Below are positions 16,877 to 25,495 of a DNA stretch of 64,000 bases, piece by piece. This DNA comes from Streptomyces fodineus (lineage in GTDB: Bacteria > Actinomycetota > Actinomycetes > Streptomycetales > Streptomycetaceae). The first letter of the stretch is position 1. Every line of letters starts with the position of its first letter. The DNA lies in contig NZ_CP017248.1 in the NCBI RefSeq assembly GCF_001735805.1, forward strand, positions 6,882,001-6,946,000, read 5' to 3'. The notes under the pieces were generated by a model. That model was not told the DNA's origin. It was given only the letters and a program-made list of their open reading frames with translations, and searched no databases. Position numbers and translations under genes: made by a program.

Positions 16877-17728
16877 GTGCCCCGTCTGTCTGAAGTCATC
16901 GCCGCGCTGGAGAACCTGTGGCCCGCCGAGCGGGCCGAGTCCTGGGACGCGGTCGGCACGGTCGTGGGCGACCCCGACCAGGAGGTCACCCGGGTCCTGT
17001 TCGCCGTGGACCCCGTGCGGGAGATCGTCGACGAGGCGGTGAAGCTCGGCGCCGACCTGCTGGTCACCCACCACCCGCTCTACCTGCGGGGGACGACCAC
17101 GGTCGCGGCGAGCCACTTCAAGGGCCGGGTCGTGCACACGCTGATCAAGAACGACATCGCGCTGCACGTGGCCCACACCAACGCCGACACGGCCGATCCG
17201 GGTGTCTCGGACGCGCTCGCGGGCGCCCTCGACCTGCGTGTCGTACGACCGCTGGTGCCGGACCCGACCGACCCGGCGGGCCGCCGGGGCCTCGGCCGGG
17301 TGTGCGAGCTGGACCACCCGGTGACCGTCCGTGAACTGGCGGCCCGGGCCGCCGAGCGGCTGCCCGCCACCGCGCAGGGCATCCGGGTGGCCGGTGACGC
17401 CGATGCCGTCGTCCGCACGGTCGCCGTCAGCGGCGGCTCCGGCGACAGCCTCTTCGACCAGGTCCGCGCGGCCGGCGTCGACGCCTTCCTCACCGCCGAC
17501 CTGCGCCACCACCCGGCGAGCGAGGCCGTCGCCCACAGCCCGCTCGCGCTGCTCGACGCGGCGCACTGGGCCACCGAGTGGCCCTGGTGCGAGCTGGCCG
17601 CAGCCCAGCTCGACGAGATCTCCGACCGCCACGGCTGGGACCTTCGCGTCCACGTCTCCAAGACGGTCACCGACCCCTGGACCGCCCACGCGGCGTCCAC
17701 GACTACAACTGCAGGAGCCCCCAACTGA
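16877..17728 (+). CDS. Nif3-like dinuclear metal centre protein
   Basis: The 283-residue protein belongs to the NIF3/YbgI/DUF34 family, which forms hexameric rings with two metal ions per subunit. Metal ligands are visible in LLVTHHPLYLRG (His-His) and AHTNAD, with further His in the C-terminal LDAAHWATE. The family was annotated as GTP cyclohydrolase I type 2; its true role is unsettled. The GTG start at 16877 is probably leaderless. Its stop overlaps the next gene's CTG start (CTGA), so the two are translationally coupled. Confidence 0.85.
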   Translation: MPRLSEVIAALENLWPAERAESWDAVGTVVGDPDQEVTRVLFAVDPVREIVDEAVKLGADLLVTHHPLYLRGTTTVAASHFKGRVVHTLIKNDIALHVAHTNADTADPGVSDALAGALDLRVVRPLVPDPTDPAGRRGLGRVCELDHPVTVRELAARAAERLPATAQGIRVAGDADAVVRTVAVSGGSGDSLFDQVRAAGVDAFLTADLRHHPASEAVAHSPLALLDAAHWATEWPWCELAAAQLDEISDRHGWDLRVHVSKTVTDPWTAHAASTTTTAGAPN

Positions 17729-18468
17729 ACGCCGCGCCCGCCGACCAGATCCGACTCCTCGACGTCCAGGACCTCGACGTCCGCCTGCAGCAGCTCGCGC
17801 ACAAGCGGAGGTCCCTGCCCGAGCACGTCGAGATCGACGCGCTGACCAAGGACCTCACCCAGCTGCGGGACCTGCTCGTCGCCGCGCAGACCGAGGAGAG
17901 CGACACCGCCCGCGAGCAGACCAAGGCCGAGCAGGACGTGGACCAGGTGCGCCAGCGCGCCGCCCGCGACCAGCAGCGCCTGGACTCCGGCGCGATCACC
18001 TCGCCGAAGGACCTGTCCAACCTCCAGCACGAGATCGCCTCCCTCGCCAAGCGGCAGGGTGACCTGGAGGACATCGTCCTGGAGGTCATGGAGCGCCGCG
18101 AGGCCGCGCAGGAGCGGGTGAACGAGCTGACCGAGCGGGTCGGTTCGGTGCAGTCGAAGATCGACGACGCGGGCCGCCGGCGGGACGCCGCGTTCGAGGA
18201 GATCGACGGCGAGGTGGCGACGGTGACGAAGGAGCGCGAGGTCGTCGCGGGCACCATCCCCGCCGACCTCCTCAAGCTCTACGACAAGCTGCGCGCGCAG
18301 CAGGGCGGCATCGGCGCGGCCAAGCTGTACGCCCGCACCTGCCAGGGCTGCCGGCAGGAGCTGGCGATCACCGAGCTGAACGAGATCCGCTCGGCGGCGC
18401 CGGACACCGTGGTGCGCTGCGAGAACTGCCGCCGCATCCTGGTGCGTACGGCCGAGTCGGGCCTGTAA
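17725..18468 (+). CDS. Zinc-ribbon, coiled-coil protein (CT398-like); CTG start
   Basis: The 247-residue protein is a long coiled coil (about residues 15-185, heptads rich in Glu/Lys/Gln/Arg) ending in a C4 zinc ribbon: CQGCRQEL and VRCENCRRIL. The family is typically beside NIF3 and RNase H in actinobacteria and is thought to act as a chaperone or RNA/DNA adaptor; function unproven. The frame has no ATG or GTG near the conserved N-terminus (NAAPADQIRLLDVQ). AGGAG at 17713-17717 is correctly spaced for CTG at 17725, inside the NIF3 stop (CTGA). I therefore annotate a CTG start. Confidence 0.8.
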   Translation: MNAAPADQIRLLDVQDLDVRLQQLAHKRRSLPEHVEIDALTKDLTQLRDLLVAAQTEESDTAREQTKAEQDVDQVRQRAARDQQRLDSGAITSPKDLSNLQHEIASLAKRQGDLEDIVLEVMERREAAQERVNELTERVGSVQSKIDDAGRRRDAAFEEIDGEVATVTKEREVVAGTIPADLLKLYDKLRAQQGGIGAAKLYARTCQGCRQELAITELNEIRSAAPDTVVRCENCRRILVRTAESGL

Positions 18469-18489
18469 GAGACGTAAGGGGCTTGGGGC

Positions 18490-19635
18490 GTGCGGGAGTT
18501 CATCGTCGAGGCGGACGGCGGATCACGGGGCAACCCGGGCCCCGCGGGCTACGGGGCGGTCGTCCGGGACGCGGCCACGGGTGAGCCCCTGACGGAGGCC
18601 GCGGAGTACATCGGCATCGCCACGAACAACGTGGCCGAGTACCGCGGCCTCCTGGCCGGCCTCAGCGCCGCCCGCGCCCTCGACCCGACGGCCACGGTGC
18701 ACGTCCGCATGGACTCCAAGCTCGTCATCGAGCAGATGTCGGGCCGCTGGAAGATCAAACACCCGGACATGAAGCCCCTGGCGACACAGGCACGATCGGT
18801 CCTGCCCCCGGACCAGGTCACCTACGAGTGGATCCCGCGAGAGCAGAACAAGTACGCGGACCGTTTGGCGAACGAGGCGATGGACGCGGGCACGAAGGGC
18901 GAACAGTGGTCGCCGTCCCGGTCCACGGCAGCTCTCGGCGAGCAGCGCCCCACCGCCCCCGAGGAGCAGCACGTCTCCACACCGGGCTGGGGCAGCGCCC
19001 CGGACCTCGGGGCCCCTGCCACCTTCGTGCTGCTCCGGCACGGCGAAACCCCCCTCACTCCCCAGAAACGCTTCTCCGGCAGCGGCGGCACCGACCCCTC
19101 CCTCTCCGACGCCGGTCGCGAACAGGCCCGCCGCACGGCCGAGGCACTCGCACGGCGCGGCACCGTCCAGGCCGTCATCGCCTCCCCCCTCACCCGCACC
19201 CGCGAAACCGCCGGCATCGTCGCCGCCCGCCTGGGGCTGGACGTCACGATCGAAGACGGCCTGCGCGAAACGGACTTCGGCGCCTGGGAAGGCCTCACCT
19301 TCGGCGAGGTCCGCGACCGCCACCCCGACGACCTGAACGCCTGGCTCGCCGACCCCGAGGCCCACCCCACCGGCGGCGGCGAGAGCTTCGCCGAGACGGC
19401 CACGAGGATCGCCGCCACCCGGGACAAGCTGGTCGCCGCCCACGCGGGCCGCACGGTCCTGCTGGTCAGCCATGTGACCCCGATCAAGACGTTCGTCCGC
19501 CTGGCCCTCGGCGCCCCGCCCGAGTCCTTGTTCCGCATGGAACTCTCGGCGGCCTCCCTGTCGGCGGTGGCGTACTACGCGGACGGCAACGCGAGCGTCC
19601 GGCTCTTCAACGACACGTCCCACCTGCGTCCCTGA
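18490..19635 (+). CDS. Bifunctional RNase H / histidine phosphatase
   Basis: The 381-residue fusion has an N-terminal RNase HI (residues 1-140: EADGGSRGNPGPAGYG, TNNVAEYRGL, MDSKLVIEQMSG, DRLANEAMD, giving the D-E-D-D metal site). A ~35-residue linker leads to a CobC-like histidine phosphatase (FVLLRHGET near 180, SPLTRTRETA, SHVTPIK). It resembles the M. tuberculosis Rv2228c type. RNase HI removes RNA from RNA/DNA hybrids; the phosphatase half may act on alpha-ribazole phosphate or another small phosphate. GTG start at 18490. The end overlaps the convergent aldolase gene by 29 bases. Confidence 0.9.
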   Translation: MREFIVEADGGSRGNPGPAGYGAVVRDAATGEPLTEAAEYIGIATNNVAEYRGLLAGLSAARALDPTATVHVRMDSKLVIEQMSGRWKIKHPDMKPLATQARSVLPPDQVTYEWIPREQNKYADRLANEAMDAGTKGEQWSPSRSTAALGEQRPTAPEEQHVSTPGWGSAPDLGAPATFVLLRHGETPLTPQKRFSGSGGTDPSLSDAGREQARRTAEALARRGTVQAVIASPLTRTRETAGIVAARLGLDVTIEDGLRETDFGAWEGLTFGEVRDRHPDDLNAWLADPEAHPTGGGESFAETATRIAATRDKLVAAHAGRTVLLVSHVTPIKTFVRLALGAPPESLFRMELSAASLSAVAYYADGNASVRLFNDTSHLRP

Positions 19636-20278
19636 CCCCGGCGAGCCGCGCGGCACCCCCCGCCAGCTCCTCGATCCGCGCCCAGTCCCCGCCGGCCACC
19701 GCGTCCTGCGGCACCATCCAACTGCCGCCCACACAGCCGACGTTGGGCAGGGAGAGGTACTCGGGCGCGGTCTTCGGCCCGATCCCGCCCGTGGGGCAGA
19801 AGCGGGCCTGCGGCAACGGCCCGGCCAGCGACCTCAGATAGGCCGTACCGCCCGCCGCCTGCGCCGGGAAGAACTTCATCTCCCGCACCCCGCGCTCCAG
19901 CAGCGCCACGACCTCCGAGGCGGTCGACACCCCGGGCAGGCACGGCACCCCGGACCCGCGCATCGCCGCCAGCAGCGCGTCCGTCCACCCGGGGCTGACC
20001 AGGAACCGCGCCCCCGCCGCCACACACGCGCCGACCTGCTCCGACGTGATCACCGTGCCCGCGCCGACGACGGCCTGCGGCACCTCGGCGGCGATCGCGC
20101 GGATCGCGTCCAGCGCGGCCGGCGTCCTGAGTGTCACCTCGATCGCCGGCAGCCCGCCCGCCACCAGCGCCCGCGCCAGCGGTACGGCGTCGGCGACGGC
20201 GGAGACGACCACCACGGGCACGACGGGGGCGAGATCCAGCACGGAGGCAGGAGGGGAGCAGGGCAGCGGTTCCGGCAT
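19607..20278 (-). CDS. eda: KDPG/KHG aldolase (Eda type)
   Basis: This 223-residue class I aldolase is of the 2-dehydro-3-deoxy-6-phosphogluconate / 4-hydroxy-2-oxoglutarate type. It has the catalytic Glu47 in AIEVTLRT, the Schiff-base Lys135 in REMKFFPAQ, and phosphate-binding GGI (FCPTGGIG) and GGSW loops. It splits the sugar acid phosphate into pyruvate and glyceraldehyde 3-phosphate. A 14-bp palindrome lies 32 bases upstream of the start. No dehydratase (Edd) gene is adjacent, so it may serve sugar-acid scavenging. Confidence 0.88.
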   Translation of the reverse strand: MPEPLPCSPPASVLDLAPVVPVVVVSAVADAVPLARALVAGGLPAIEVTLRTPAALDAIRAIAAEVPQAVVGAGTVITSEQVGACVAAGARFLVSPGWTDALLAAMRGSGVPCLPGVSTASEVVALLERGVREMKFFPAQAAGGTAYLRSLAGPLPQARFCPTGGIGPKTAPEYLSLPNVGCVGGSWMVPQDAVAGGDWARIEELAGGAARLAGVRDAGGTCR

Positions 20279-20309
20279 GCCCTCATCGTGCCGACCCGGT
20301 GCATCACCC

Positions 20310-20323
20310 GCAACGGTCGTTGC
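20310..20323. promoter_or_regulatory. Palindrome upstream of the aldolase gene
   Basis: GCAACGGTCGTTGC has perfect 6-bp arms and lies 32-45 bases before the aldolase start, where it could overlap its promoter. It suits a dimeric repressor such as an IclR or GntR family protein; the regulator is not in the window. Confidence 0.4.
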
Positions 20324-20350
20324 ACATGCTGCAATACGCCTGCCTTCGGG

Positions 20351-21136
20351 TCAGTGGATCTCCTCCACCAGCACATCCAGCGACCACGCCTTGCCCGCCC
20401 GGCCCGGCGCCTGCGCCTCCACGACGTACCCCAGCTCCCGCAGCACCTCGACCAGCTCGGCGGGCTCCTTCGGCGCGGCACCGGCCGACAGCAGACTGCG
20501 CACGATCCGCCCCTTCGTCGCCTTGTTGAAGTGGCTGACCACCTTCCGGGTCGGCGCGTGCAGCACCCGTACGGTCGCCGTACGCCCCGCGACCCCGCCC
20601 TTCGGCTTCCAGGCCGCCGCGTACGCCGAGGAGCGCAGATCCAGCACCAGGCCGTCCCCGGCCGCCTCGGGCAGCACCTCGGCCATCGGCGCCCGCCAGT
20701 GCCCGGCCAGCGCGCCGAGCCCCGGCAGCTTCACCCCCATCGAGCAGCGGTAGGAGGGGATCCGGTCCGTGACCCGTACGGCGCCCCACAGGCCGGAGAA
20801 CACCAGCAGCGAGCGGGCCGCGCGCCTCTTCGCCGCGGTGTCCAGCGTGGCCAGGCCGAGGGTGTCGTAGAGGACACCGGTGTAGATCTCCCCGGCGGGG
20901 CGGGCGCCGGCCGTCGGCAGGCCCGCGTTCTTCGCGACCTCGCCGCGCAGCCCCTCGCTGAGCCCGAGCACCTCGCGTGCCTTCTCCTCGTCACCGGTGC
21001 ACAGCTCGACGAGCTCGGTGAGCACGGCCTCCCGCGCGGCGGTCAGCCCCGGCAGGGACAGCGACCCGAGCTCCAGCGGGGCACCCGCGCCCGGGTTCGC
21101 CTTGCCTTCCGAGGGCGGCAGCAGGACCAGCAACAC
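20351..21136 (-). CDS. yaaA: YaaA/DUF328 family peroxide-stress protein
   Basis: The 261-residue protein begins LLVLLPPSEGKA and has SGLWG, DRIPSYRCSMG and the KVVSHFNKATKGRIVRSLL block, all family signatures. E. coli YaaA lowers free intracellular iron during hydrogen peroxide stress and binds DNA. The start is GTG 21136 or TTG 21133; both follow AAGGAG, and the TTG gives the usual MLVLLPPSEGKA N-terminus. Divergent from the RNB gene with about 70 bases between. Confidence 0.85.
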   Translation of the reverse strand: MLLVLLPPSEGKANPGAGAPLELGSLSLPGLTAAREAVLTELVELCTGDEEKAREVLGLSEGLRGEVAKNAGLPTAGARPAGEIYTGVLYDTLGLATLDTAAKRRAARSLLVFSGLWGAVRVTDRIPSYRCSMGVKLPGLGALAGHWRAPMAEVLPEAAGDGLVLDLRSSAYAAAWKPKGGVAGRTATVRVLHAPTRKVVSHFNKATKGRIVRSLLSAGAAPKEPAELVEVLRELGYVVEAQAPGRAGKAWSLDVLVEEIH

Positions 21137-21195
21137 GTACTCCTTACGTAGACCTCCGCGACAGGGTACGGCGTGCCACCCTCGCGCCCTCGACC

Positions 21196-21201
21196 TACGC
21201 T
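21196..21201 (+). promoter_or_regulatory. -10 box of a leaderless promoter for the RNB gene
   Basis: TACGCT lies six bases upstream of the ATG at 21208, the arrangement of a leaderless transcript starting at the start codon. No ribosome binding site precedes the ATG. Confidence 0.45.
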
Positions 21202-21207
21202 CGCTGT

Positions 21208-22641
21208 ATGCCCCGCCGCAGGATCCGCGTGACCGGCGCCCCCGAAGCCCCCTTGCGGGCCGCGCTCGCCGCACTGCGCAGCGAACTCAAGATCCCCGAG
21301 GACTTTCCCCCCGAGGTCCAGGAGGAGGCCGAGCGCGCGGCGAAGGCGCCCGCCCCGCGGTCGTACGACGCCACGGACATCCCCTTCTTCACGCTCGACC
21401 CGCCGGCCTCCACCGACCTCGACCAGGCCACCCACCTGTCCCGGCAGGGCACCGGCTACCGGGTCCGGTACGCCATCGCCGACGTCGCCGCCTTCGTCGT
21501 ACCCGGCGGAGCGCTGGACGCGGAGGCGCACCGGCGGGTGAACACCCTGTACTTCCCCGACGGGAGGATCCCGCTGCACCCCACCGTGCTCAGCGAGGGC
21601 GCGGCCAGCCTGCTGCCGGGCCGGACCCGGCCGGCCGTGCTGTGGACGATCGACCTGGATGCCGAGGGCCGTACCCTCGCCGTCGACGTGCGCCGCGCGC
21701 TGGTCCGCAGCCGGGCCAAGCTCGACTACGCGCGCGTGCAGAAGGAGATCGACGCCGGGACCGCCGAGGAACCGGTCGCGCTGCTCAAGGAGATCGGCGA
21801 GGCCCGGGAACGGCAGGAGACCGAGCGCGGCGGCATCTCCCTGAACGTGCCCGAGCAGCAGATCACCGAGCAGGACCACACCTACGTCCTCGGCTACCGG
21901 GCCCCGCTGCCCGCCGACGGCTGGAACGCCCAGGTCTCGCTCCTCACCGGCATGGCCGCCGCCGACCTGATGCTCGCCTGCGGCACCGGCGTGCTGCGTA
22001 CCCTGCCCGCCGCCCCCGACGGCGCCGTCGCCCGGCTGCGCCGCACCGCGACCGCGCTGCACATCGACTGGCCGCACCATGTGTCGTACGCGGCGCTGAT
22101 CCGCACCCTCGACCCGCACAACACCCGCCATGCGGCCTTCCTCCAGGAGTGCACCACGCTGCTGCGCGGCGCCGGCTACACCGTCTTCCGGGACGGCGTC
22201 CTGCCCGCGATCACCACGCACTCCGCCGTGGCCGCCCCCTACACCCACTGCACCGCCCCACTGCGCCGCCTGGCCGACCGCTACGCCTCGGAGATCTGCC
22301 TCGCGGCCGCCGCCGGCCAGGCCACGCCCGGCTGGGTGCTCGCCGCGCTCGACGCGCTGCCCCGGCGGATGGCCGACGGCTCCCGGATCGCCGGCACGGT
22401 CGAGCGCGAGTGCGTGGACATCGTGGAGGCCGCCCTGCTCAAGGACCGGGTCGGGGAGGTGTTCGAAGGCTGTGTGGTGGACATCGACGAGCACCGCCCG
22501 ACCGTCGGGACCGTCCAGGTGGACTCGCCGGCGGTCATCGGCCGGATCGAGGGTGACCGGTTGCCGCTGGGTGAGCGCTTGCGGGTGCGGCTGAGCCGGG
22601 CCGAGCCGGGTACGACGAAGATCCTGTTCACGCCCGCGTGA
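21208..22641 (+). CDS. RNB-domain exoribonuclease (RNase II/R family)
   Basis: This 477-residue 3'-5' exoribonuclease lacks the cold-shock domains of full-length RNase R. The active site reads DPPASTDLDQATHL (Asp64, Asp70 and Asp72 bind Mg), followed by HRRVNTLYFPDGRIPLHP. The basic end of the catalytic channel is YTHCTAPLRRLADR, and a short OB/S1-like strand set (FEGCVVDIDEHRPTVGTVQV) ends the protein. It degrades single-stranded RNA processively. Common in streptomycetes as a single gene. Confidence 0.88.
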   Translation: MPRRRIRVTGAPEAPLRAALAALRSELKIPEDFPPEVQEEAERAAKAPAPRSYDATDIPFFTLDPPASTDLDQATHLSRQGTGYRVRYAIADVAAFVVPGGALDAEAHRRVNTLYFPDGRIPLHPTVLSEGAASLLPGRTRPAVLWTIDLDAEGRTLAVDVRRALVRSRAKLDYARVQKEIDAGTAEEPVALLKEIGEARERQETERGGISLNVPEQQITEQDHTYVLGYRAPLPADGWNAQVSLLTGMAAADLMLACGTGVLRTLPAAPDGAVARLRRTATALHIDWPHHVSYAALIRTLDPHNTRHAAFLQECTTLLRGAGYTVFRDGVLPAITTHSAVAAPYTHCTAPLRRLADRYASEICLAAAAGQATPGWVLAALDALPRRMADGSRIAGTVERECVDIVEAALLKDRVGEVFEGCVVDIDEHRPTVGTVQVDSPAVIGRIEGDRLPLGERLRVRLSRAEPGTTKILFTPA

Positions 22642-22654
22642 GCGCCCGCACGGG

Positions 22655-22898
22655 GTTGCGGGTGCCGTGCCGCGGATGACGGCGGTCAGTTTCCACCCGA
22701 GGTTCATCGCGTCGCCGGTGCCGAGGTTCAGCCCCTGCCGCCGAACGGCGAGTGCACATGCGCCGCGTCGCCCGCCAGCAGGACCCGGCCCTTGCGGTAC
22801 TCCGTCACCTGCCGGGCGTTGTCCGTGTGCCGGGTCGCCGAGACCACCTTGGTGATGGTGACCTCGGGCACGCCCGACACCCGGCGCAGGCAGGTGCG
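22655..22898 (-). pseudogene. Remnant of an FAD-dependent aromatic hydroxylase
   Basis: Reading leftward from about 22898, the translation gives CLRRVSGVPEVTITKVV, TDNARQ, then GRVLLAGDAAHVHSPFGG: the middle/C-terminal FAD motif (GDAAH) of PgaE/TetX-type hydroxylases. One base is missing near 22740, where GGCCAGGGG is expected, and the next frame continues GLNLGTGDAMNLGWKLTAVIRG before sequence identity fades. Both ends of the gene are gone. It abuts a headless TetR fragment on the other strand, as if one deletion removed both N-terminal halves. Confidence 0.7.
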
Positions 22899-22899
22899 T

Positions 22900-23148
22900 G
22901 CCCGGGCCCGCCAGGGCGTCGAGGAGGTGGAGCGGGCGCCGGGCGCCGCCCTCGCCGAGGCCCGCGCGCCCGTCCCGGACCTGCCGGCGGCCCTGGCCGT
23001 GGCGGCCTGCCGGACGGTCTTCGTCGCCTCCGTGCGCCGGCTCATGGCGGGTGACCCGGCGGACGAGGTGGCGCGGGACCATCGCGCCCGGCTGGAGGCC
23101 GCGTTCACGGCTCTGGAGCGGACGGGCCTTGATCGCCGGCACCGTTAG
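22900..23148 (+). pseudogene. Remnant of a TetR-family regulator (C-terminal half)
   Basis: The plus-strand frame ending at the TAG 23146-23148 encodes ARQGVEEVERAPGAALAEA, then VAACRTVFVASVRRLMAGDP and RLEAAFTALERTGL. This is the typical helical end of a TetR-family repressor. No helix-turn-helix part is present upstream; the sequence there is the antisense of the hydroxylase remnant. Likely the former divergent repressor of that hydroxylase. Confidence 0.55.
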
Positions 23149-23345
23149 CCGTACGTTCCGCCTTCCCGGTCGCCCTCACCATGCGCACCCTCGCCGACCG
23201 GCTTCGCGGGCCTGTGCGGCCGGCTCGCCCGCATCTCGCCGGTTTTTCGCGGACGCCGGCCGGACACGGCATGGAAGCGGGGCCCGAAGGCGTTGCACCC
23301 TTGGCACGGCTTTTCAGCGCGACCGGTACGACAAGGGGGTGTTCC

Positions 23346-24167
23346 ATGGCGGAACAGGCGCTGTGGACGCGCGCCAGACTGGGCCACGGCGGACCCCCGC
23401 TCGACCTCCTGACCGCGAACTTCCGCCGGCACACCTACGCCCCGCACGCCCACGACGAGTACACGATCGGCGTCTGCGTCGGCGGCAGCGAGGTCATCGA
23501 CTACCGGGGCGGCCACATCCGCACCGGCCCCGGCACGATCGTCGTCCTCGACCCCGGCGAGATGCACACCGGCGGCCCCGGCAACGCCACCGACGGCTAC
23601 GCCTACCGCGCCCTGTACGCCGAGCCGTCCCTCCTGACCGACGGCGTCCTCGGCGGGCTGCCGTACTTCCGCGAACCGCTCCTCGAGGACCCCGAACTCG
23701 CCGCCGCGCTGCGCCTCGCCCACACCGAACTCAGCGTCTGCCCCGACCCGCTGGAGGCGGAGTCCCGGATGCCCTGGCTGCTGACGGCCCTGGCCCGCCG
23801 CCACTCCACCGCCAGACACTGCACCGACCTGGTCCCCGGCGCGAGCACGATCGCCCTGACCGTCCGCGACCGCCTGGCCGACGAGCTCACCGCCCCGCCG
23901 ACCCTCGCCTCCCTCGCCGCCGACCTGGGCCTGTCCCGCTACCAGCTCCTGCGGGCCTTCCGTACGACCATGGGGATACCGCCGTACGCCTGGCTCGCCC
24001 AGTACCGGGTGACCCGGGCCCGCGCGCTGCTCGCTGCCGGGCTGCGTCCGGCCGAGGTGGCGGGGCTGGTGGGCTTCGCCGACCAGGCGCACCTGACCCG
24101 CTGGTTCCGCCGGGTGCTCGGGGTGACCCCGGCGGCCTACCGCAACAGCGTTCAAGACGCGCCCTGA
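23346..24167 (+). CDS. AraC-family transcriptional regulator
   Basis: This 273-residue regulator has an N-terminal AraC ligand-binding cupin (RHTYAPHAHDEYTIGVCVGG, VVLDPGEMHTG) and a C-terminal double helix-turn-helix (LASLAADLGLSRYQLLRAFR; GFADQAHLTRWFRRVLGVTP). The ATG at 23346 follows AAGGGGG; the longer frame to 23181 lacks support. The EamA exporter gene starts 22 bases after its stop in the same direction, a common pairing in which the regulator controls the exporter's expression in response to the exported amino-acid-like compound. Confidence 0.85.
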   Translation: MAEQALWTRARLGHGGPPLDLLTANFRRHTYAPHAHDEYTIGVCVGGSEVIDYRGGHIRTGPGTIVVLDPGEMHTGGPGNATDGYAYRALYAEPSLLTDGVLGGLPYFREPLLEDPELAAALRLAHTELSVCPDPLEAESRMPWLLTALARRHSTARHCTDLVPGASTIALTVRDRLADELTAPPTLASLAADLGLSRYQLLRAFRTTMGIPPYAWLAQYRVTRARALLAAGLRPAEVAGLVGFADQAHLTRWFRRVLGVTPAAYRNSVQDAP

Positions 24168-24189
24168 AGGTCTGGCCGAAACTCACCGC

Positions 24190-25119
24190 ATGACTGCACG
24201 AGGCTGGTTCCTGTTCTCCCTCATGGGAGTGATCTGGGGCATCCCCTATCTGATGATCAAGGTGGCGGTGGGCGAGGTGTCCCCGCCGGTGGTCGTGTTC
24301 ACACGCTGCGCGCTCGGCGCGGTCCTGCTGCTCCCCTTCGCCCTGCGCCAGGGCGGCCTGTCCCGGACCGTACGCACCCACTGGCGCCCCATGCTGGCCT
24401 TCGCGTGCCTGGAGATCATCGTCCCCTGGTTCACCCTCACCGACGCCGAACGGCATCTGTCCAGCTCGACCGCCGGTCTGCTGATCGCGGGCGTGCCGAT
24501 CGTGGGCGTGATCGCATCCCGCCTCCTCGGCGACACGGAACACCTGGGAGCCCGCCGGCTGACCGGTCTCGCCCTGGGTCTGGGCGGCGTGACGGTCCTG
24601 ACCCTGCCGCACCTGACCGGCGGCGACGCCCGCTCCCTGGCCGAGGTGCTGGTGACGGTCCTGGGCTACGCGACCGCCCCGCTGATAGCCGCGCGCCGCA
24701 TGAAGGACGTCCCCTCGCTGCACCTGACGGCGGCCTGTCTGACCCTGGCGGCCGTGGTCTACGCCCCGGTGGCGATCGCGGTGCGTCCGTCGTCCGTGCC
24801 CTCGTCCTCCGCCCTGGCGGCCCTGGCCGGCCTCGGTGTGCTCTGCACGGCCGTCGCCTTCGTGGCGTTCCTGGAGCTGATCAAGGAGGCGGGCCCGACC
24901 CGGGCCACGGTGATCACCTACGTCAACCCGGCGGTCGCGGTGGCGGCGGGCGCGGTCTTCCTGAACGAGCGGCTGACCCCCACGGTCCTGGTCGCCTTCG
25001 CCCTCATCCTGGCGGGCTCGGTCCTGGCCACGGCCGCCGGTCCGCGCCGGGCCCGGCGCCCGGTACCATGGTCGACACGGCAGACGAGCCGGGCGGACGG
25101 CCGCGTGGAGTCCCCCTAG
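24190..25119 (+). CDS. EamA (DMT) family exporter whose end overlaps rnpB
   Basis: This 309-residue, 10-TM drug/metabolite transporter has two EamA repeats; GVIWGIPYLMIKVA in TM1 and TYVNPAVAVAAGAVFLNE in the second repeat are characteristic. It probably exports amino acids or related metabolites and is paired with the AraC regulator just upstream. The coding frame stays open through TRQTSRADGRVESP and stops at 25117-25119. The last 12 codons therefore lie inside the 5' end of the RNase P RNA, so this tail is shaped by the RNA. Confidence 0.85.
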   Translation: MTARGWFLFSLMGVIWGIPYLMIKVAVGEVSPPVVVFTRCALGAVLLLPFALRQGGLSRTVRTHWRPMLAFACLEIIVPWFTLTDAERHLSSSTAGLLIAGVPIVGVIASRLLGDTEHLGARRLTGLALGLGGVTVLTLPHLTGGDARSLAEVLVTVLGYATAPLIAARRMKDVPSLHLTAACLTLAAVVYAPVAIAVRPSSVPSSSALAALAGLGVLCTAVAFVAFLELIKEAGPTRATVITYVNPAVAVAAGAVFLNERLTPTVLVAFALILAGSVLATAAGPRRARRPVPWSTRQTSRADGRVESP

Positions 25120-25490
25120 GGGGCTTCCCGAGGAACGTCCGGGCTCCACAGGGCAGGGTGGTGGCTAACGGCCACCCGGGGTGACCCGCGGGACAGTGCC
25201 ACAGAAAGCAGACCGCCCGGGGCTTTTGGCCCCTGGTAAGGGTGAAACGGTGGTGTAAGAGACCACCAGTGCCCAGGGTGACCTGGGCAGCTAGGTAAAC
25301 CCCACCCGGAGCAAGGTCAAGAGGGGCGCCGTGAAAAGCGCCCTGCGCGGACGTTCGAGGGCTGCCCGCCCGAGTCCGCGGGTAGACCGCACGAGGCCGG
25401 TGGCAACACCGGCCCTAGATGGATGGCCGTCGCCCCGGCGCCCGCGAGGGCACCGGGGAACAGAACCCGGCGTACAGCCCGACTCGTCTG
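25083..25490 (+). ncRNA. rnpB: RNase P RNA (class A, actinobacterial)
   Basis: The catalytic RNA of RNase P, which cuts 5' leaders from pre-tRNA. Conserved core blocks are visible: GAGGAACGTCCGGGCTCCA near 25129, ACAGTGCCACAGAAAGCAGA near 25193, GGTAAGGGTGAAACGGTGG near 25236, AGAGACCACCAG, GTAAACCCCACCCGGAGCAAG near 25293, and GGGTAGACCGCACGAGGC near 25378, with CAGAACCC near the 3' end. P1 forms between AGACGAG (25083) and CTCGTCT (25484-25490). Ends are placed by this helix and may be off by a few bases. A terminator follows. Confidence 0.95.
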
Positions 25491-25495
25491 CCATT

